Assembly: GCA_004802725.1 (NCBI GenBank)
Contig: SGPM01000302.1
Span: 1 to 33,573, forward strand
Reading direction: 5' to 3'
Source: Antrodiella citrinella
Lineage: Eukaryota > Basidiomycota > Agaricomycetes > Polyporales > Steccherinaceae
Length of the DNA: 33,573 nt
In this document: positions 10,228 through 20,013 of the stretch, piece after piece
How the letters are laid out: the number at the start of each line of letters is the position of its first letter
How positions within the stretch are numbered: the first letter of the stretch is position 1
Notes under the pieces: model-generated
What the model saw: the letters and a program-made list of their open reading frames with translations, nothing else
Database searches by the model: none
Told to the model about the DNA's origin: nothing
Position numbers and translations under genes: made by a program

Positions 10228-11201
10228 TTCCCTGACAGTTCGTTATCGAGTAAAGATACTGCCTAGCCTATCAGACGTCGTAGTCAGTTCGTCCGTAAAC
10301 TTGGTATGCGGCGATGGATAGTATTCATACCAGCACGAAGTCACTGACTCGCTGTTGGAGATATTCAACGGTGTCACTCACGAGATGACTCAAACAGAGG
10401 TGTGTTTTGATTTCTCTGGTTACTTGTCTGTGGATTGCTCCTACGCAGTCTCAGAGGCAGAGTATGACAGCGACAGCAACAGTGGTGAGAAACCTCCAAA
10501 TTGAAATTTTGGCAATTGCCGACTGTTCCGGCAGACTCTGCAACGTGCCCTCGAGCGAATTTGAACTCCGATGGAAATGAGATCCAGACGAAAAGGATTT
10601 CTCTCCGTCACCTATGTTGTCTGGATCGTACGATGCACATTCGGTTGGCGAAGGACTGTTCTTTAGTAATGCCCTCAAGCGTGAAAGACAGGTTCGGCAG
10701 CCCGGTCTTGCTTTCACGCTGGGTACTTCAGCCTCTAGAAGTCATACCGCTTGTGAGTGTCCTTAGTACGTCCAGCTCGTGGCTGGATACCGTCGCCCAC
10801 AAGTAATGGACCAGATGAGGCTATGACCTCAAAGCATTGTAGTACTTGTCTCTATTTGCTATCGAGAGCACTGTACCACATCGGCCCCGATGTGGCACCG
10901 ATCGTGCCAGTGATGCCACTTGCCACCTCGCGACAGTGTGGCGTGTGCCGGACGTGGGCATTGGATGGATCATGACAGATATGAGGGATACAGTACATAT
11001 TCGTTATATTATATGCGCTCCGCTGATCCTCATTATCTTTGTGCTCCTGCCGATTGCACCCACGAGCATCCACCACAATTCTAGCGACGTGAGTTTGTTT
11101 CACTAGGTGCGGCTACTACTCACTGATAAAAGGGATGCTGCAGAACTCGGTATCATCAAGCAGAAGGTCCCCTCCAAATCGCGCACGAAACGCTAGTAAT
11201 C
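10228..11201. other. Intergenic region, no supported gene
   Basis: About 1 kb between the tail-only gene and the P450 remnant. Short open frames occur on both strands (for example minus 10451-10717), but none has a recognisable domain or consistent splice structure. The right part probably held the promoter and the N-terminal membrane anchor exon of the P450; no initiator for that gene survives in frame. Confidence 0.5.
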
Positions 11202-12310
11202 GTGCTTACCGCTGCCTTGTGTATGGTCGTATGTAAGAGATGTCGTCAACGTTTTCCTCTCCATCCCGGTCCAAGACCGTGGCCTGTGATTGGGAACTTG
11301 CTCGATATTCCTACAGCCAGGCCTTGGGAGAAGTACAATGAACGGTGTCGGACATACAGTGAGTGCCAATATTGTGTTTCATCATTCGTTTGGTTATTGT
11401 CTCATCGACGAACAGACTCGGATATCATTCACCTCAATGCCTCCATGCAACGCATCTTGGTGTTAGGGTCTGCAGAAGTTGCGTTCGACCTGTTTGACTA
11501 GAGATCCAGTGTCTACTCCGATCGACCTCGATCCATCTTACTCGAGCTGTAAGTCTCCCCTGTACTTGAGTCCATTATCTGTACGTCTGACATCTAATCG
11601 TCTCCGTGAGCAGGATATCGTTCGATTACATTTTTCGCTCTTGCATTACTCTCCCACATGGCGCGTTTATCGTCGGATGTTCCACCACCACTTCCATCAA
11701 GGCGTCGTTGACAAGTACTGTACTGTACAGCTGCCGCGCACTATACGCGGACGTTTTTACAGCAAATTTTGAAATTGACTGTAGATACCCGTCAGAATAT
11801 CCGACAGTAAGAGCTTCAAAACCAGCTGCAGCTGCAGAGCCCCCTTCCGAGCTGACTTGTCTCAAAATGGTCACTGCCATCATCTACTACATCACCTATG
11901 GCAAGCGCATCTCCGGGATGAACGACCCGGAGGCAGTCACGCCGGTTGCTCGCATTGCTCTTGAGGGCATCAGTATAGTCCTCATTCCTGGTATAAGCTG
12001 GCTCGAATATTTTCCATTGACGAGACACATTACGAGCTGGGTTCCCGGCACCGCCACCAAGAAGCTCGCAGAGAAGTACGCGCTGTATGTGCGCAAGGTG
12101 AGGGACGAGCCGTACGATGAAACGAAGGCTGCTCTCGTAAGTTTTGTTCTTTTCTTCAAGTATCAATCGATTGAATGTGGCCCGTGAAATAGGAAAAGGG
12201 TACTGCAACACCGTCATTGGCGGCCTCGCTGATTGAGCAAAACCATGAGATGTACGGTGAAACCGAGGAAGAGAAAATCTATGATGAGATTGCTAGGAAC
12301 GTGGCCGCAG
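11202..12310 (+). pseudogene. Cytochrome P450 pseudogene, truncated before the catalytic half
   Basis: The frame opens into a P450 N-terminus: hydrophobic stretch, basic KRCRQRF, then the proline hinge PLHPGPRPWPVIGNLL. A GTGAGT intron (11359-11415) leads to DIIHLNA and VLGSAEVAFDLFD, where TAG at 11499-11501 interrupts. In-frame RSSVYSDRPRSILLEL follows, then an intron and the C-helix region WRVYRRMFHHHF with its conserved Trp and Arg. The frame is lost again near 11740-11755, before TFLQQILKLTVDTRQ. Later parts are clear (TYGKRISGMND, GISWLEYFPL, EKYALYVRKVRDEPYDE, YDEIARNVAA), but the sequence then departs from any P450. The I-helix threonine, the ExxR motif and the heme-binding Cys are absent. 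No function is expected. Confidence 0.85.
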
Positions 12311-14542
12311 AACGGCTCGGGCTCACTTCACTACACGTTCCAGTGCACGTACGACCGTCTTGGCATTGGAATTGACAGAAGAAAGTGGAAAGAAACAATG
12401 CACTTTCATCGCTCAAGCTCACGCGTTATGGAGTGATAATCCGACTATAGCATGCCTTGCAAGAATGTACGAAGATGATCAATGACCAACGCAGCAAATT
12501 ATTCTGCGCAAGGCACCTTATTATCGGTCTCGAGTGCGGACGGTCTATCGATTTCGGAAGGTCAGGATGTGTGTTGCCTCGGTCGCGCTACCGGAGACTT
12601 ATGGTCCAATCCCACACCATGTCCAATGCTGCCTCTCTCCATACGTCCGGCAGTCTTTCACTGCTCGGTGTTATTCAGGGGCATGCATGCTTACCCGGGA
12701 TTTGAAAATCGCTCGGTGGAGAAAGGTCACGGCGAACACATCGACTCCGTTTGAATTGGCACGGACAAACGAAGCGGAGCGTGTGTGGAATAAGAACTCC
12801 TTACGGAATATGAAGTTCAACATAGTGCTCGCATATGACTGGAGCACTCGCCTGATGAAGCTAAGATAGCTTGATAGGTGCTCCTATAACTTGCCATTTT
12901 ATATGGTCTCGTCCCAAAGGCCCACATGATATGTACAATGGCTCGTCACGAGTCTGAGACGTGCGAACAGTGTAAGACTGAAAGTGAGGTCAGCAGATGG
13001 GACGACCCGTCACGAGTAAAGAATGGACATGTGAGGTTCATTCATGGACGGAGCTTGGAAACATCAGTGGAAGGGCACGGCGGCGATATGAAAAAGACTC
13101 AACTCAGCGATCAGAACCCCTGCTGTCTACGCGTGACTCGGGCCGTCGACGACTCGAAGGCCGAAAGATAGAATCAGCCGCACGACCACCCCAGCGCGAT
13201 TGTAGCGTTGCAGACAACGGAGCCGAACATGGGAATTTTAAACGACTAACGGACGTCTTCGAAGTTGTTGAAGAGCTTCCCTTCTCAAACGTGCGTGAGC
13301 ACAACCTATTAGCTAGAGCGCGGTTGAAGGATAGACAATCTTGGAAGCGGAGATTATCAATCGTCCACCGCCAGACGTCAGGCATCCTAAGAACTCCGAA
13401 AAGCTCCCATGAGAGTTTGGGCCTCGCGATAGGAACACGGCGTGCTTTCAGCGACCGACACAAAAATTGGGCCCTGATTTGCAGAGATCGAGGTCCAGAC
13501 GAAGCTGATGACGAACAACGGTGAGGTGGACACGAGGAAAAGAAGAAATGGAAGAAAGAACCTTGTGAGAGGATGTCCGTCCTGAGCGTATCGCCAACGC
13601 CCATGGTCATCGTGGACTATGCAAGCGTGTGCGGACTCGTAGACGGCGACGGCGAAAGAGGACCACACGAACACCCGACAAACAGCTGAGAGCGAAGGTG
13701 GCATTTTCAAAGATATGTACGTCCAGGATCGTAGAGGGCAATCAGACTGACGATTGAGTTCTGAGTCTCCTCGGAGAAACAAGGTTGGGGGTACGATCCT
13801 GCGCGGTGCATATATAGCATCGTCGAATGAAATCTAGAGCGGAGTCAGGTGGGGTCACAACGGAGATGTAATGAATGAAGGTCGAAAAAACGCTGCATAT
13901 GCGTGTCCAGCGTAGACTGCCAGAGTCCGTTAATGTGTCGGAGTGCGTTCAATGAGTCTCAGCGAGTCAAGACTCAAAAGTGGACCTATAAACACAAACA
14001 CGCACCATACGCTGCTGCTCTCCCCCTCCTACGACAGCCTAGTATCCTACGTCCGACTGTGCGAAGAGGCCGACCCTCTGATATCGAACACAGGCGGCGG
14101 GGCGCCACCGCTTGCTTCTACAGACGCCCGCCCACGTGTAAAGAAACACAACCAAACGAGGCGCATAGCCATCTGCCTGCGAAAAGTCTACCATCCTTCA
14201 CCTGCTTCTCTGTTCCTAGTCACTGAGTTTTTCGTTTTGCGAGCAGACGAAAGAGCAAGAAATCGCCGAATAATCGCTGTTGAGTGAGTTGGCAATTTTG
14301 AGAAGGAGATTCGGGGAGGAGATTGTTGGGATACGAGCGGCGACCGGCTGGTTTCGAGCGGAGTGCTGCGTATCCCGTATCGTACGTGCTCCGCCTTTTT
14401 CTATGTTTTGTGTCTCGCATCGCAGCCTACTCTGACCTCTGTTGCTGAATCGTACTGACTCTCGCCACTATGCAGAACGTTCCCGACACCGCACCATCCG
14501 CTTTAGGGGCCACGTCGTCGCCACCGACAACAATATCGCACG
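12311..14542. other. Intergenic region: P450 flank and promoter/5' leader of the Zn2Cys6 gene
   Basis: No gene is supported over 2.2 kb. Overlapping open frames on both strands at 12997-13610 have no domain and no clean splice logic. The right end looks like promoter and leader of the next gene: TATAAAC at 13987-13993, CT-rich stretches near 14020-14220, and a probable 5' leader intron from a GTACGT donor at 14382 to an acceptor ending at 14475. The ATG at 14470-14472 falls inside that acceptor, so splicing would remove it. Confidence 0.45.
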
Positions 14543-15779
14543 ATGTCGACCGAGCAGCCTCAACAAACGCAGTCCAAGTCCCCCAATGGCCAGAGTGAGG
14601 GGCAGCAACCACCTTCACAGGCCCAAGCAGCCCTCGCACCAACCCTTGCACCATACCCGCCTCCGCCGTTCAATGGCCATTACCCCCCACCACCTGGCGC
14701 CTACCCTGGGCCTTTCTACACCTACGCACCCGTCGATGGAAGCCATGACCCTAATGGGCAGGGCGGGATGCCCTCGGGCCCTTTCCTGGTTGCGGCGTAT
14801 CCGCCCCCACCGCCAGGCATGATGTATGCATTCTCCCCCCCTGGGCATAGTGCGTAACTCTCTCACCGGATATCAAGAACCTAATTAACTTTATATCTCT
14901 ACAGTGGGATATCCTCCGTTCCCTCCTGGCATGCAACCGGGGTCGATGCCTCGTCCCAAACGCAAGCAAGTAAAGATGGCGGTGCGTTTTCTCCTTTCTT
15001 CTCACTACGCTCATTGACGTAAATTGGCCTCCAGTGTACCAATTGTGCTGGCGCCTGCAAGCGCTGTGATGAGGCAAGGCCCTGTGAGCGCTGCATCAAG
15101 TATGGGATCGCAGATTCCTGCATCGACGGAGTGAGGAAGGAGAGGAAGAAGGGTGTGAAACGCGGCCCGTACAAACGAAAGAGCAAGAATTCCGGCGACA
15201 ACGCAAATGGTAATGCACCCCCCTTCACAACACCTTGGCTTCTTATTGACATTGGGCAGGAACAGGTTCTCAGAGCGGTGAGAATGGTGAAGCCCCTTCT
15301 GCAAGCACTCAGCCTGTCTACTCCCCCGTGCCTTCCGAATACAGCTACCCCGCCCCGTACTACATGCCACAGCCGTACGGTTTCCCCCCGCCTCCACCCC
15401 CACCTCATGAAGGGCATTCCTCGCCGAACGGCAGCACCAGCAACGACGGCCACCCCCCGCAGCAACGGCCACCCCCAGGTGATCCCCCACCCTATGTTCC
15501 CCTTGCACCCAGCCGGTGTACCCGACGTACCCGCCCTACCCCTACCCGGGGATGATGCAGGCACCGCCACAGGCGCCTCAGCAGGACAAAGACGGGGAGG
15601 AGGGGACCGGGAAGGGGAAGAAGAGAGGTAGACCGAGCAAAGGCGATGACAGCGCGAAGGAGAAGAGGTCGAAGCAGCCTGCGGCCGCCGCACCTCCCAG
15701 TGCGAGTGCTGGGCCGACTGCGGCGGTAGAGGCGGGCGCACCGGCGGTGGCGGTGGAGGGGGAGCAGTATGCGGAATGA
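14543..15779 (+). CDS. Zn2Cys6-type transcription regulator with Pro/Tyr-rich flanks
   Basis: Exons: 14543-14849, 14905-14981, 15035-15209 and 15260-15779. The N-terminal ~115 residues are Pro/Tyr/Gly-rich (HYPPPPGAYPGPFYTYAP), typical of a disordered activation region. At residues ~129-150 comes CTNC, CKRC, then ARPCERC and a final Cys. Spacing is CX2CX6CX5CX2CX8C, a Zn2Cys6 cluster with one extra Cys in the first loop. A strongly basic arm follows (RKERKKGVKRGPYKRK), then more Pro/Tyr repeats and a GRPSKG AT-hook-like motif. It should be a nuclear DNA-binding protein; target unknown. The last exon changes frame twice, as if one C too many were present in the C6 run at 15453-15458 and again near 15508-15510. 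After the TGA at 15777-15779 the same frame stays open to 15920. Confidence 0.8.
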
Positions 15780-15920
15780 CTCGAGCTCAGCCCTCCCTTG
15801 TTCACCATGGGGATAGAGGACGGGGGTGAGATTGCTGAGCTCCCCGAAGAAGATGAAGAAGACGACGAGGAGGAGGAGGGAGAGAAGAAGAAAATGTATT
15901 ATCCTGCTTTCGCCTTGTAA
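15780..15920 (+). other. In-frame acidic extension after the UGA of the Zn2Cys6 gene
   Basis: Directly after TGA-C the reading frame of the upstream gene continues for 46 codons to TAA at 15918-15920. It starts LELSPPLFTMGIEDGG, runs through a Glu/Asp block and a Lys patch, and ends KKKMYYPAFAL. It could be the true C-terminus cut off by a base error or mutation, a readthrough product, or purine-rich 3' untranslated sequence that is open by chance. Confidence 0.4.
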
Positions 15921-17202
15921 GCTATATCCTTTTCTTCTCCCCCTCGCGTCAGGGTTTTGCTCTTCTTTTCTTAGGGTGTATCATTATGGTCTAATTGTAT
16001 GTGTTTGTTTGTCGTTTTTCTTTGCAGATCGTTGTTGTCGTCGTCATCGTTCTCTTACCTTCTCCGTTTTCCTACCCTTCTTTTGTTAGCCGCCGTCCTG
16101 GAATATACAAAACAAGAACTGCAAAATCACAAAAACACTCGGAAATACTACAAACCCAAACACAGCTACGCCTCCCTCTCTTTCTGCTTACTTCCGACAC
16201 GGTCGATCCTGTCATTGGACATTGCCTTGCCCTTCCCCACGCTTCAATCCCGCTACTCGCACGTCAAACTATGTCTACCGCCCTCGTCAAGCCCGTACCC
16301 AACACCCCCGCGCCCTCTATGAGTTACTTGTCCTTCAACAGGGTGTCCTGTGAATGGGGGTAGCGCGGGGCGGGCCTAAGGGCCCGCCTTTGACGTGGAC
16401 GTGTTGCCCGCCCCTGTTGTAGGTTACGTGTCTCTGGATGGAGCGGTTCCTGCTTCCTGCTTGCTCTCTATGCTCACTTTCGCTTTTGTGCTCGTGTTAT
16501 CTATGTATTGTTTGCTTCCGATTTTGTGGTGGTTGGGCCCCTTGTGCGTTCGTCCGCGCGCGGGGGGTTCAGCTGCTTGCTTGTAGTATTCGCACAGCCG
16601 CGTCCCCGCCCACGTTAGGTTCTGAGTTTCGAGGTTATTTGTGCTCCCTGTTCGTCTGGTCCCTTTTCACGCCCTCTCGGTTTTTGTGTTATTTGTGTCT
16701 GCATGTATGGTATTTACGCGCTCACGTCCAGTCCTCCCTTTCGTATCTCGTTTCGGAATCTCATCCCATCCCCATGTTGTACCTCTACCCGCCACCACCG
16801 ACACAATGCTAGCGTCGTCTCGCAGTGCCGTCTCGTCGCGCCGTCTTTGTTTTTGCTCGTGTTTTTGACTAGAACACTTCCCGCCTTGTGTTGTACCTGG
16901 TGTACAGTACCACCACATCCTAGGGACCTTTGTTGTTGTTTTTGTTCGTCTGTAGACCAGGGAATATCATGTTGTATTTATTGTACCCTCCACGCGCGAT
17001 CTCACTCCAAGCTTAGGATTGTGACACTGACAGCGACAAGTGAGGGCTGTTATTTGTCCGGACCAAACAATCGTCTACAGCGCGCTTTAGCGCCTCTTCG
17101 TCACTGATTTTAATAGGTATTTTGCCACCACCTCTTCTTCCTCACCACTACTTCTTCCCAACCCCACCGCCCCACCGCTCGTACCAACCTCAACTAGCAA
17201 GG
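15921..17202. other. Intergenic, pyrimidine-rich; 3' region of the Zn2Cys6 gene and promoter of MAM33
   Basis: Strongly T- and CT-rich in the first half. Several open frames at 15995-16868 are hydrophobic only because of the T richness and show no domain. The stretch at 17109-17202 is a CT-rich leader running into the MAM33 start. Apart from a short hairpin at 16369-16388, nothing else stands out. Confidence 0.5.
16369..16388. repeat. Short GC-rich perfect hairpin
   Basis: GGCGGGCC, a TAAG loop, then GGCCCGCC: eight perfectly paired GC-only bases, about 450 bp beyond the Zn2Cys6 gene. No function can be assigned. Confidence 0.6.
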
Positions 17203-18434
17203 ATGTCCATGTCCATGTCCATGACGCGCTCCGCCGTGCGCGCCCTGCGCCAAGTCTCCCGCCCAGCCAGCACGAGCCCCAGAGCGTGGGCTGTCGCGGC
17301 GCCGTTGTCGTCGCGGTGGGCCGGGCAAGCGACGAGGGCGTTCAGCGTGTCGGCGAGGCGGTTCGGGGAGGGTGCTTGTGAGTTTTGTTCTTGTTTTCGA
17401 GGGTGTGCATGTGTTGTGCGTTGGCGGCGGGACGTCAGACCATTGGACATTGGGGGTGTCTCGTCACACCTCCCATCTTCCTCATCTCGTCTCGTCTCAT
17501 CACAAACCCTAACTGACTTCACCCCACCCCGCACAGCGGACATCTCCCTCGTGCAAAAACTCTCGGAAGAGCTGAAGTACGAAAAAGACGTGACCCCGGC
17601 GGGGAGCCCCGAGCCGGAGTTCCTGACGACGTTCAAGGGGCAGGGCGTGTGGGAGATCGTGGACCAGGCGGGGAACGACGAGGTTACGATCCAGCGCAAA
17701 TTCGGGAACGAGACGTACGTGGGCTTCTCTCCTCCTCTTCTTTTCGCTTTTCCTTGTGTTTTGGGTGTGTGGGAGGTGGATGTGGATGTGCTGTGCTGAC
17801 GTGTTCGTGTGTGCGTGCAGGATCCGGCTGATGTTCTCGATCGCGGACATCCAGAACGAGCAGGAACTCGAGAATGAGGAGGGCGAGGAGAACGAGGAGG
17901 GGAACCAGTCGTACCCCGTCCGGTGTTCCTTCTCCTTCACCAAGGTCTGTCGCCCCTCCCACGTCCACTTGTACTTGCCTTGACTCTGTGTTGTGTTGTG
18001 ACGTTGCAGACTGGTACACCTGGTGCGCTGACGATCGACGCGATGTGCCAGGACGGCGCGTTCGTGGTGGACAACATCTCGTTCTACGGGGACGCGAAGA
18101 TCGGGACGGACCTCACGGCGGAGGCAGACTGGAAGCGCAGGGGACTGTACATCGGGCCTCAGGTACGCACACGCTGCTTTGTTCTTTTGTCTTATGTGTT
18201 GACGTGCTGGGTAGTTTGATACGCTTGACTTGACGGTGCAAGAAGAGTTTGAAAAGTTCTTGCAGGAGCGCGGGATCAACGAGAGCTTGGCTCTGTTCAT
18301 CCCGGATTACGCTGAGCTCAAAGAGCAGAAGGTGCGTTTGTCAAAAGACATTGACATAGGGCTCTTTGCTCATGTTCACTTTGCAGGAGTACCTGACGTG
18401 GTTGGGCAACGTGAAGACGTTCATCGAGGCATAA
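17203..18434 (+). CDS. MAM33: Mitochondrial acidic matrix protein MAM33 (p32/C1QBP family)
   Basis: Exons: 17203-17377, 17537-17714, 17821-17944, 18010-18162, 18215-18331 and 18387-18434, in phase and giving 264 residues, close to the yeast protein's 266. The first ~55 residues are an Arg/Ser/Ala-rich presequence with almost no acids (SRWAGQATRAFSVSARRFGEG), then the mature protein starts at DISLVQKLSEELKYE. Family hallmarks include the acidic loop after MFSIADIQNEQELENEEG, the beta-strand segment VRCSFSFTK, and the C-terminal helix LTVQEEFEKFLQERGI, then YLTWLGNVKTFIEA. The family forms a doughnut-shaped acidic trimer in the mitochondrial matrix and is linked to mitochondrial translation and oxidative phosphorylation. 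The start region is a tandem ATGTCC repeat giving three Met-Ser pairs and a fourth Met, so the exact initiator is ambiguous. Confidence 0.95.
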
Positions 18435-18973
18435 GCACAAGCGCTATCGCCACCCTCCGCACACAAAATATTCCGTTCCGACTCGCCCGCTCATCTCGTA
18501 TAGCTTAACTTCGGACGTATTTCCTATGGCAGTGGCCTGTTAATAGAGACTGTGGTAGTCATCGCCCCTGCTCAATCATACTTTACAAACCAACGATTAT
18601 TCATCAAGCATGTGCGATGTCGAGGAAGCTGTCAGAGTCGTTCCGAGCAGATACGAAGTGAGTACGGTCATGGAGATGATGCCGTGTCTGTGATTGCGTT
18701 GTGGGCAGCACAAGGACCGAGAGCGAGGGTGGCGTGGCCGGGGTTCGGGGAATCTCGCTGACGTGTTCCGGGCGAGCGCCTGTGTGTTTCTGGGGCGTTC
18801 TCGGGGATTCTCCGAGCTGCTCCTTGGTCCTCCGAGGGTTCTTTGCGTAGCTCGCCATGGCTTGCTCAAGTTCGGCCACCGGGATGTCTCCAATGCACTA
18901 TAAAGATAACCCGAACAAGGCCCCTTCTCTCCCCAGAGAACACTTCCCCTCACCAAGGTTCTCTTAGCCAGCC
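18435..18973. other. Intergenic region upstream of the chimeric gene
   Basis: Holds the MAM33 3' flank and a promoter. Open frames on both strands at 18597-18956 have no recognisable content. Confidence 0.5.
18899..18905 (+). promoter_or_regulatory. TATA box of the gene at 18974
   Basis: TATAAAG lies 69 bp before the ATG, followed by a CT-rich leader with repeated CTTCCCC-like tracts, the usual layout of a basidiomycete promoter. Confidence 0.6.
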
Positions 18974-19842
18974 ATGTCCAGCCCTATCGCTATCCCCCGT
19001 GACCAGCCTTCTTCTGCCTCGGCTTCTTCCAGCTTGAGCACTTCGAATGGGAAGTACGTCCCCGTGCACAAACGTGCCGGAGCAGCACCCACACCCGCCT
19101 CCCCCGCCCCGTCCAACTCGACTTCGGGCCGCGCTTCCCCGCGCTCCCGGCGCGGTAGGCACGCCCGGCAGACCTCTGCCGTCTCAAATTGTAAGCCCCC
19201 CAACCTTCCTTGTCTAAGTCTTGTACCCGACTCGGACAAAGAACAAGCACTGACCTGGGTTTTGTTGTAGACGAACACAACCACCACGATATACCCATCC
19301 ACACATCGATACCCACCGTGTACAGCATCGCGGACCTCTTGGCGTTCTCCACCACCGCGTCGCCTGGGCCCCAGCTCTCGCTGGACCAGCGCGCGGACGG
19401 CGGCGTCCTCCCCCGCTTCGTGCGTGCATACATCAGCACACAGCACGCGGTAGAGCCTCCCTCGATGCCCCTGCACCCGCCGCCGTCGAGCCCGTCGTGT
19501 CCCCGTATCAGGCGGGGAAAGTCCAATACTACGGGTACAGTCCCTCCGTGTCTGCACCGTGTCATCATCGAGTTTCTTCCCCTCTCCCCCTCGCATGGGA
19601 CCCCGATAAGCGCCGTCCATCTCACTGCCATCGCACATGCTGAGATGTTCCGACGGTTGGCGGAACAGCTGCATGGGGCTGACGAGAACGGTGCCGTCGC
19701 AACGACGACGAAGAGGACGCTGCAGATGCTGCAGGCCCCCATGAACCTGTTCTTTCTGTCTGAGAACCAATGTATCCCCGAGTTCTCTGTAGCCAAGTGG
19801 CTGGAGAGGAGCACAGGCACGGGGAAGGGATGCTGGATTTGA
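18974..19842 (+). CDS. Chimeric gene: unknown KYVPVHKR-type N-terminus joined to an F-box protein C-terminus
   Basis: Exons 18974-19190 and 19271-19842 make an unbroken 262-residue frame. The N-terminal part is Ser/Pro-rich and contains GKYVPVHKRAG and later TVYSIADLLAFST, motifs I associate with an uncharacterised Agaricomycete family (from memory, not checked). At about codon 110, after LSLDQRA, the sequence switches to DGGVLPRFVRAYIST. From there, 312 bp (19385-19696) match the F-box gene at the right edge with one mismatch. The continuation to the stop (FSVAKWLERSTGTGKGCW) would then be the F-box protein's natural end. The fusion is in frame. It is either a real duplication joined at a short shared sequence or a false join in the assembly; the protein may not exist as drawn. 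Confidence 0.6.
19385..19696 (+). repeat. 312-bp duplicated F-box gene segment, copy 1
   Basis: By eye, identical to 33262-33573 except for one base (19501 C, 33378 A). The left boundary is sharp: upstream of 19385 the two loci are unrelated. Copy 2 runs into the window end, so the right boundary is unknown. Confidence 0.95.
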
Positions 19843-20013
19843 TCTACAATGTTGCTGACTTCTTTTGACTTGGACTATTCGTGTCATGCTGAAGCTTGAA
19901 AGGTGTACTTTTAAGACTTGTCATGGGATTCATTCATGGGTAGCGTGCAATAGTTGTAGGACTATGCGACTAGTGCTTAAACTAGTACAATGGAACAGAA
20001 TCGCTTCGCATGA

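Noticed and set aside
12997..13610. Long open frames overlapping on both strands (175 codons plus, 168 codons minus)
   Set aside because: Neither has a recognisable domain, consistent splice sites or a better codon pattern than the other; they are probably mirror frames of non-coding GC-rich DNA.
14470..14602. Upstream open frame overlapping the start of the Zn2Cys6 gene
   Set aside because: Its ATG lies inside a good intron acceptor (branch-like CTGAC, then CTATGCAG), so it is likely spliced out of the leader.
15480..15514. A 34-nt GT-AG intron in the last exon of the Zn2Cys6 gene
   Set aside because: It is too short, and splicing it leads into the wrong frame, not the one carrying the basic GRPSKG end.
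16395..16868. Hydrophobic open frames suggesting small membrane proteins
   Set aside because: The hydrophobicity comes from T-rich DNA in all frames; no splice sites or conserved motifs support a gene.
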